Below are positions 56,667 to 64,000 of a DNA stretch of 64,000 bases, one piece after another; positions within the stretch are counted from its first letter, which is position 1, and every line of letters starts with the position of its first letter. Below the pieces are notes generated by a model. It was not told the origin of the DNA. It searched no databases and saw only the letters and a program-made list of their open reading frames with translations. The position numbers were made by a program, and so were the translations under genes. This DNA comes from Eudorina sp. 2006-703-Eu-15 (lineage: Eukaryota; Chlorophyta; Chlorophyceae; Chlamydomonadales; Volvocaceae). The stretch spans positions 434,001-498,000 of the forward strand of contig BDSI01000089.1 in NCBI GenBank assembly GCA_003117195.1, in the 5' to 3' direction.

Positions 56667-59600
56667 ATGTCATTAGAATCTGCCAGAATGAAAACTAAGA
56701 CGCTGTCGAGCGGGAAGTCAGCCGCCGACCCGGCCCCCTCAGCTGCTGCCGTGGCCTTCCGCAGCCCTGTCGGCTGCACTGCGCCCACATCCGGCGAAAA
56801 GGAGTTCCTTGCCTGGTGCAATGAGGAGCGGGTGCGCTTCCCCAGCTCCCACCTGGCGACACTGCCCGCCACTGGCCGCGCGCTGGTGGCCAGCCGCGGC
56901 ATCAAAATGGGTGCGTGGGGCGCATTCGAGCGCCCACAAAACTGCAGAACACCCCCCCCAAACAGTCGTCGAGGCCCGCTTATGCGGGTGCACGGCAATG
57001 GAAATCAGCACATAGCCTACGCTCGAACAGTGCCCCCAAGCTCCCCTCCCTAGGTGGTTTGCCGATGTTCATGCCGGATCTGCAACTGCGGAATCTTGCC
57101 ATTCGGCTGTATCGTATCAGATATCACTCGTTCGACTGACGCTCTCCGTGATACCCACCCGGTCCACTCTGCCCGTGGCCCTGGTGTCAGGCGAGGTGGT
57201 GGTGGAGGTCCCGGACGACGCCGTACTGATGGCTGACAACTGCAGCATTCGGGACATCCTGGAGGGTGGGTCCCACGGATTACCAGGAATAAATTCCACC
57301 ATTGCAGGTTCCCCTTGCGGCGGGGCTTGAGGGTTTGGCTGGGGTGGGGTGCGTGAGCCGCTCGGATGTGGTTTGGCGGCGTCGCTGACGTGGTGCACCT
57401 CTCGCCCTGTTTGCCTCGCATGTTGGCGGTCGGCGCAGAGGAGGGCATGTGCAAGCCCGCGGACGACGAAATCCTCGAGGTGAGGTGAGCTGGAATCAGA
57501 TCTGGGTCTGGATCTGGACCTGGAGAGGTGTGGGCAGTGACCGGATGCGGCCGTGGGGGATTCAGTCCAGCCTCGTCGTGCACTAAGCGACCGCCAATGC
57601 CACGGGGCGCCGCAAGTTCGTGCCAGCTGGCCTGCGCTGGCCCCCCACAAGCTCTTTTCTGGCTTTGGATTTTTCAGTTTAACCTCCAACAAGTGAAGTG
57701 CTCGACGGTCCCCTGCCGCGTCTCGTTGTTTCCGGCGCCGTGTCTTGCCTTGTCGGTGTGTCGCCCAGGTTCAAGGCCTGATTATCGCCGTGATGTACGA
57801 GAAGTCGCGCGGCAAGGAGTCACGCTGGGCGCCGTACCTGAACGTGTTACCCGATGACATGACGCACATGCCGCTGTACTGGAAGGTACGACAAAGATCG
57901 GCACCATGCCACGCGGTGCGGTACGTGCAATGCGTGTCACATGTTGAATTTTATTGTTACAAGGTGGACCCTTCCTCCCGACCGGGCGATCCAAAGGCCC
58001 AGGTAGCTGTGTCATTGCGCGATGTCCCATCGCGGTTACCAAGCGTGATTACCAGCGCGGTGTTACGGTTGCCAGCGCGCTTAACAAGCGACGGTGACCG
58101 GCCCTGTCCGATGGTTCCACTGCATGCTTACTTGACATCGGCCTGCGTATGCCTTGATCGGGTTCCCCCAGCGGTGTGAGTTTCAAGAGCTTCGTGGTAC
58201 GGCGGCGTACGACAAGATGATGGGTCAGGTGCAGCACCCCGCGGACGCGCCCACCCAGGTACGGCCGTCGTACACCCGTCGGGGACTGTTGCGCCAACGT
58301 CAAAATGAAGCATGGGTCATTCGGACACCAGCTGTATGAATGAGAACGTTTGGATAATTCTTTCCTGTTTCTGCCGGTCCACGTGTAGGTGCCACTGCTG
58401 TGGAGTGAAGTGGTGGAGCCATTCATCTCCGAGCATCCGGAGCTGGGTATCCCGGCAGGGCAGGCCGGGTACGACCTGTACCGCTGGGCCACGTGCGCCG
58501 TCGCGTCCTACAGCTTCATTTTAGGGGACGATAAATATCAGGTACGATACAGTACGATACGGTTGGATATGTACGGACCCGTCCGCCTCGTCTCCATAAT
58601 CCAGTTTATCCTTCTCGCGCTGTTGAGCTCTGTACACCGGCCCCTGTTCTGCCTGCCTGCATCGGGCTCCTCTGATGTGCGGCCTCCCCGCCGTCTCAGG
58701 CGATGGTGCCCGTGTGGGACCTGCTCAACCACATCACGGGCCAGGTCAACGTCCGGCTGCACCACTGCGCCAAGCGGTGAGACGGAACTGCGGGCCGGGC
58801 CGCGCAGGATAATCGACTTATCGTAGTAGGACGACGACGCAAGGGTACTCACACCTTCAGCCGCACAACCATCAGCCTGGTTTGGCGTCGTCAGCCCAGA
58901 GTCACGCATGCCCGGCTGCCCATCCCACCATGAACCCACCTGCCCACCAGGCACGTGCTGCAGATGATCGCCACCCGGGACATCTCCCGAGGTGAGGAAC
59001 TGGTCAACAACTATGGGGAGCTCTCCAACGCGGAGCTGCTCCGTGGGTACGGATTCGTGGAGCTGCGCAACAAGAACAACCACGTGCAGGTGCGGGCGGG
59101 CGGGCGGGAGGGCAGGCGCGCGGGATATGGGGCCTTGAAGTGGTTTGCGGTGTGAACACCCGCTTGAGAGGCGCCCAGCGCAACCCCGTGGCGTGGCTGT
59201 GTAACACGGCCTCCCCTGCGCTCCCCCTGTTTCCCCCGATCGCAACCCCCTGCGCCCACGGCCTCTCATGCGTGAGGCCGCGCGCGCCCGGCCGGGCTGG
59301 TGGGGAGCCGATCACCCCGGTCCGCCACCCGGCCCTCTTGCGTCACCCCCGCGGTCACCGATTGCTCCCTGATTGCGGAACTCCTGTTTCTGCGCCTGCC
59401 AACCCTACGCCCGTCTGCGATGTCGCCCTTCCGTACACCCGTACGCCCGTACATTCCTGCATTGCTATTTCCGTCTACCGTTTCCTGGACCCACCCTCTT
59501 TCGCCGCGTCGCCGCCGGGTTTGCGTGCTCTTTTCTTCTTTTTCTTTAATTTAACTTTTGCCTTTGCCTGCCGCTTGTCTGCCCTTTGTTGCAACTCACA

Positions 59601-60815
59601 TCTTCCGTTCGCCTCGCCGTCCGTCCGCGTTTCGTCCCATTTGCGCAGGTGAGTACTACGTTCTCGATAATTTGTGCTGTCTGGGGTGTGGTCCGTCCTC
59701 GTGCTGTCGCGCGTTGGTTGGTCCGGGGTGGGTCCGGCGGCGACGCGGTCGCCCGAGGTAACAGTGAGCGCACAATTCAGGTATGTATGCTAAGTAACTT
59801 GGGTCGCGTATTGACTCCTGTGCCACGTATCGGTTCCCCAATCCATATCCCCCTGTTTCCTTGGTGGGTGGGTCGGAACCCGCAGATCCCGCTCGGGTTC
59901 GTGGTCCGTGCTGCCGGGGAGGTCGCACAGGCGGAGGCGGCGGGAGAGCAAACCCGGGCGGCGGCGGCGTCCTCGGCGGAAGTGGGGACGGGCGCGGTAG
60001 GCCCCGGGCCGGGGAGCGCCGCGGCTGATGTGGCTGAGGCGATGCGGCAGCGCATGTCAGCAAGGCTGCGGCTGGCAGGGCGGTGCGGCTTGCTGCCCTT
60101 GCACCACGTGTTCAAGGTGTTCCCGGGTCGAGGTCCGCCGGCCAATATGACCGCCCTCATACACCTGCTGCTGGCATCGGATGCGGAGGCAGCGGCCTTG
60201 CGGCGCAGCGCCCGCCGTGCCGCAGCCGCAGCCGAGGCTGGGGCAGCGGCCGCGGGCGACACTGCAGACCGCCGTGGCAAGAAGGCCAAGCCGAGGAAGC
60301 GCAGCAAAGCGGGGCAGCAGGCAGCGGAGAAGGCGGTAACCGAGGTGGCAGTGGTGGCGGCGCAGGACGGCGGCGAGCAAGCGCTGGGGCGTGTGGCGCT
60401 GGTGTACGACCGTGTCGTGCAGCGCATGCTCGGCCGGTACAGCAATGACCTGGAGGAGGACGAGCGACTGATGTCGCGCCGGGAGACGCTCCCAAGTCGT
60501 CTCGCGGCGGCCGTACTGGCCCGGAAGCCCGAGAAGGAGGTGCTGCTGGACTTGAAAGAAACCGTCGTGCGGACAGGGGCCCTGCTCAAGTCGCTGCTGC
60601 AGCCGCAGTCGACCGGTGCAGCGCAAGCGCGGGGAAAGTCCGTTGCGGCCCGGGGGTCTGGGGACGAGGACAAGGCGCCAGGGAGAGGTGACAAGGTGGG
60701 GGCGGGCGTGGCGGCCAACGGCCACGCCAAGGGGGCCGGTGGTGGGCGGTCTGCCAGTGACAGCGGGAATGATGCGGCGGCGGGCGCACAGTTTTCGTTT
60801 GGGTTCATGCTATGA
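56667..60815 (+). CDS. SET-domain protein lysine methyltransferase (SETD6/Rubisco LSMT-like)
   Basis: Transfers methyl from S-adenosylmethionine to lysine of a protein substrate. Exons: 56667-56910, 57191-57265, 57439-57479, 57769-57885, 58172-58258, 58389-58541, 58700-58776, 58951-59089, 59886-60815; phases close to 620 residues. The split SET domain starts at GEVVVEVPDDAVL and contains WDLLNHITG (DxxNH motif) and the signature NNYGELSNAELLRGYGF, which carries the catalytic Tyr region. Between them lies the LSMT-type insert (PLYWK, ELRGTAAYD). The last exon encodes a Rubisco-LSMT substrate-binding domain with RYSNDLEEDERLM, expanded by Ala-rich and Lys-rich low-complexity insertions (RRGKKAKPRKRSK, a possible nuclear signal). 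Substrate is unknown; SETD6-type enzymes act on non-histone and histone proteins, LSMT on chloroplast proteins. No transit peptide is evident. Confidence 0.88.
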
Positions 60816-60888
60816 CCCTTGGCCAATCTGGCGACGGGCATGGTATGTGTTGTTCCCGACATGTGGCAGGTGCTGATCGCTGACGGTA

Positions 60889-60893
60889 TGTAA
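60889..60893 (+). terminator. Candidate TGTAA polyadenylation signal of the SET gene
   Basis: TGTAA 74 bases after the stop codon; a second copy follows at 60989-60993. Either could serve. Confidence 0.45.
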
Positions 60894-61706
60894 GGTTGAC
60901 GGCGGCTACTGCACGCGTGCGGCACAGAGAATGCAGGGATACGGCTATTACATGCCCTGGTATACACCGTTGATCCCTTTGGGACCGCTGTAACGTCCAT
61001 TCATTCATGCTGATATTGTTGATGCACTTCGACATCTCGTTCCTCGTTTTCGTCGCATCTTTCACTATAAAACTCGATCTCTTGACGCTTCAGGTAAATC
61101 GTTCCGATGTTTTCCATGGCACATCAGAATGCATGGTGCTTAGTCCGGGTGCCTAATCTGCAGAGAGTCGATTGCACACAGTGCTGCGGACGCACGGCGG
61201 GCGTGATCAGACAGCATGATCGTACCAGCTATCCCGTGTTGCATGGAACACAGGCGCATTCACGTGCCATTGAGTTGGAACAGGATGTTTCGGCACAACT
61301 GCAGGTTACAAGAACCCATGGGACTCATACCATTGAGACGAGATTTCTTCTCTGCCAGCGACATGCGACAGACCTCCCAAAACACCCTCGGAACGCAAAA
61401 ACCCATCCAACAATATCCAACCCGCAATAGGACATAATGCGGGAAAGGCTGGGCGCCCTCACGCGCTCCCGACGCGCAGGGAAGAGGTTGCAGGATTGAT
61501 GGGCTGCACACGAAGCTGGCCACGCACGAGGTGCGCAAGTTGGACGATGTCAGCTGACGACACACTGCTGCCCGTCAGCTTCCAAGCCGATACATGTACA
61601 GGACGGCATGCCAGGAGTTCGCAGCTGGGCGAGCCACCTTCACGGTCGAAGAACGCCTCGCTGCGGAAGCACCCGTCATGGTTGACTGCGCCAGCAGTGT
61701 GCGCAC
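60894..61706. other. Convergent 3' ends of the SET gene and PSAI
   Basis: Contains the distal SET 3' UTR and the PSAI 3' UTR, with a minus-strand TGTAA at 61306-61310. No gene is supported; short frames on both strands have no recognisable content. Confidence 0.5.
61306..61310 (-). terminator. Candidate polyadenylation signal of PSAI
   Basis: TGTAA on the minus strand (TTACA on plus), about 400 bases after the PSAI stop codon. Confidence 0.45.
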
Positions 61707-62525
61707 TTACGACGACGGGGCCTCCTTCTCGATGTACCTGCATAGACAACAGCATAAAACGCATGTTGTGTGTCCGCCGAGTATTAAAATTTTCTGCTGT
61801 CCTGGGGATCACGTCGCGTGTGTATCAGATAACCAAGGTAACCGGGGGAAAGCGCTGCAGTCCGATTCGGCTGCCAGACAAGGCAGTGCTTTGCCTAATG
61901 AATCCTATCAACCACACAGTAATGATCCCTCGTAACTACTTACACGAAGAGGGTGGCCATGCCGATGGCCGGCAGGACCAGGCCAGTCAGGGGCACGAAC
62001 AGAGCCGGGGCCCACGACGGCGGCACGAACGGGTAGCCCTCCGCAGCGCTGGCAACAGTGGCGATGACCTGCGAGGCCTCAGCCTGCAAGTATACGGAAG
62101 ACGGGAGGATCGAGCAACTCTCAGACATAGCACAGAACAGTCACCAACACCACGAGGATTCTCATAATTCACATTGCGGTGTTTTCTATCTGCACACGGC
62201 CCGACAGATACTGTGGTCTAATCGCCTGTGCCTACTATACTTTAGCTGAGATTCACACAAACAGGAATGCGCAGGATTAACACAATCAGCGTTGAGGGAT
62301 TTAAATCAAGCGAAATGATTTTCGCTAAAAGAAATAGCGATTCACGAATCCCCCAAAGAACTCAATCAAACGCACCGAGTTGGACGACGCCAGCATAGCC
62401 AGCGACGCAACACCAGCCAGAGCCAGCTTAGCGTGAGCCGGCTTCAGGGCAGCCACCGGCTTGACGGAGGCACGCGCCGCGGTCGGGCGGACGGCCGGCT
62501 TAGCAAGGGTAGCGCGCAGGGCCAT
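61707..62525 (-). CDS. PSAI: Photosystem I subunit VIII (PsaI), nuclear-encoded
   Basis: Single-span thylakoid subunit on the PSI side that contacts PsaL and LHCII docking. Exons: 62525-62376, 62083-61944, 61737-61707; phases close to 106 residues. The first 50 residues are an Ala/Lys/Arg-rich targeting sequence (MALRATLAKPAVRPTAAR) ending in a hydrophobic, Ala-rich part (LALAGVASLAML). The mature part has PFVPPSWAPALFVPLTGLVL with PAIGMATLFVYIEKE, matching the plastid-encoded PsaI of plants (xLFVPLxGLVFPAIxMASLFLYV). The last exon is only 31 bases and adds YIEKEAPSS. The start codon is the first Met that gives a plausible transit peptide; the upstream in-frame Met at 62588 has no such character. 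In land plants psaI is a chloroplast gene, so this copy reflects transfer to the nucleus. Confidence 0.9.
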
Positions 62526-64000
62526 TTCTGCAGCGACGTTGGGTAAAGAGGTCTGAAGACGATAAAGAACTTCAAGCCTACCAAACAACTCGAAGGCATG
62601 CGGACCTTTTCTTCATCTCGCCCATTGCGAGATCCAACCAGAAGGGCCCAACGCCGGGTGGCTGACCCCCCAAAATTGGGGGCAATCCTGAAACGTAATA
62701 TTGCACATAGCTGGGACATAACGGCAATATAATTTGAATGCTTTGGTTTAACATCCAAGTGTGGGATGTGTGCGTCGCGAAAATTACCCACATTAATATA
62801 TGGCCAGCAACTTTAATGCATCATTAATAAATGTAACATCACCTTTTCTTGTGAAAGAGCGCAGCTTGGTTAGCTGGATGACTGCGCAAGCCTTCGTATC
62901 ATTTGAGCCTGATGTCCCTCGGGTCACACGACGAGCGCATGCGTTCTGCTTACAAAATAATGCTTGTCTGACGCCGTATGATGGAAATAACCGTATGCCG
63001 TTCTTCTGCCGTTAGAGTGCGTTACAGGTCGGGGCATGAGTTCCGATGCGCACATGCGCAGTCTGGCACGCACGCGGCAACGACCTGCACGACCATGCTG
63101 AACACATGCTGATTTTCGGGAAAAAGGACAACTCGCAGGGTTTCTCAAAAGTTAGGATGACTCGCTGTCTGTCGACGTTACCATTCCTCAAGTGCGTGGT
63201 CGACCCTGAACCCCTCGGGAGCCTCGTACCTACAGCACCCACCACAAGGACTGCACAACCACCTGCCTCCACCAATAGGGGGTTGGTTCGTGCGGCCATG
63301 CCAGCCAACGACACCAGGACCTCGGGAGGGTCAGTGATTGCCTCTCCTACCTGGAAGCGGCACCAGACGCACCTAACCAGCCGTCGGGGAGGGAGCCAGG
63401 AGGAGGTAGGGCATTGGAATTGCGTACGATTTGCACACCCAATATTGCATGCGATTTGCACACCCAACATTGCGCGCAGTTTGCATACTCTTGGGTGTGC
63501 AAATAGCACGCAATGGCAACGCACATAGTTATCGGTCGTTCTGACTAAGCAATGCCTGCGTGCGATGCCTGTTCCTAGCCAGCTGCGAATTTCTCCCCAC
63601 AACGCAGCCGTTCATCAGGTGTATGGGGCTCCAGGGGGAGGGGTACACGACATGGGCCCGTGGTCCCGCCTTAGTCACGCTTTTCGGGCTGTGTGGGGAA
63701 GGGGGAACCCGTCAGCGTTGCCGAGCAAACGAACCTTCCGCGGTGCGTGTATGCAGTAGGCAGACGTGATTTGGTTTTGGTCTCGGCGCGGGCTCGTGTA
63801 TGTTGCTGATCTGCTGTAACGCCCTGCCCAGCCCCCCTACTAGATGCTAGAGTGCAGCCTTGCCCGCCGACACGACCCGCTAACCCTCGCCGCTGGCTAG
63901 GGACACACCCAAGACTCGTCGACGCCGTGCAGCCGAGGCTGCTGATTTCCACTGCCGTCCAACCTGAAGGGTTGCTGGGGGGCCTCCGCCCATGATGATC
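62526..64000. other. Upstream region of PSAI and unassigned DNA to the window end
   Basis: The PSAI promoter and 5' UTR should lie just above 62525, an AT-rich stretch up to about 62850. A minus-strand frame of 196 codons (63012-63602) and several shorter ones match nothing I know and cross the repeat at 63429-63504. No splice-consistent gene is supported. Confidence 0.5.
63429..63504. repeat. Direct and inverted copies of ATTTGCACACCCAA
   Basis: ATTTGCACACCCAA occurs at 63429-63442 and 63454-63467, and its exact reverse complement at 63491-63504. The flanks GCG...GC are partly shared, so the block can fold into a hairpin of about 14 base pairs. Confidence 0.9.

Noticed and set aside
61940..61946. 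Stop codon after TLFV in PSAI
   Set aside because: The TAA is part of a GTAAGT donor; an in-phase 31-base exon at 61737-61707 completes the conserved C-terminus.

Overview
This window is nuclear DNA of a green alga, most likely a volvocine or Chlamydomonas-type chlorophyte. The reasons are: short GC-rich exons cut by many GT-AG introns; P3A proton ATPases, cysteine dioxygenase, chloroplast EF4 and SR45 on one contig; a photosystem I subunit (PSAI) encoded in the nucleus with a transit peptide; and TGTAA-type polyadenylation motifs downstream of several stops. I saw no operon, CRISPR array, rRNA or tRNA. I built the exon models by hand from splice sites, reading phase and family conservation. 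Phases close in every multi-exon model except the first intron of LEPA and the 5' ends noted.

Layout. 1-791: last three exons of a small membrane protein, probably plastid (+). 3352-5200: cysteine dioxygenase (+). 8522-10114: DUF506/PDDEXK-like protein (-). 13852-19935: plasma-membrane-type H+-ATPase, here PMA copy 1 (+, 12 exons). 24195-34286: a second H+-ATPase, PMA copy 2 (-, 17 exons), convergent with copy 1. 36641-44274: chloroplast LepA/EF4 GTPase (-). 44549-47240: SR45/RNPS1-type splicing factor (-). 47673-53343: STE20/FRAY-type kinase (+). 54544-56253: glycine-rich, probably plastid, membrane protein (-). 56667-60815: SET-domain lysine methyltransferase (+). 61707-62525: PSAI (-). The larger intergenic gaps (792-3351, 5201-8521, 10115-13851, 19936-24194, 34287-36640) hold no gene I can support.

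The genes serve plasma-membrane energisation (the ATPase pair), chloroplast function (PSAI, LepA, two probable plastid membrane proteins), mRNA processing, signalling and sulfur amino acid catabolism. Two neighbouring pairs are head-to-head with roughly 0.4 kb between start codons.

The most interesting signal is the inverted ATPase pair. Two tracts that include introns are nearly the same in both copies, although other exons have diverged strongly, which points to gene conversion. Copy 2 is also loaded with minisatellites, including an intron made largely of a CCCCA pentanucleotide, and four copies of an ACCCATGGGT palindrome lie in and just upstream of it. The LEPA and SR45 introns carry two small dispersed repeat families.
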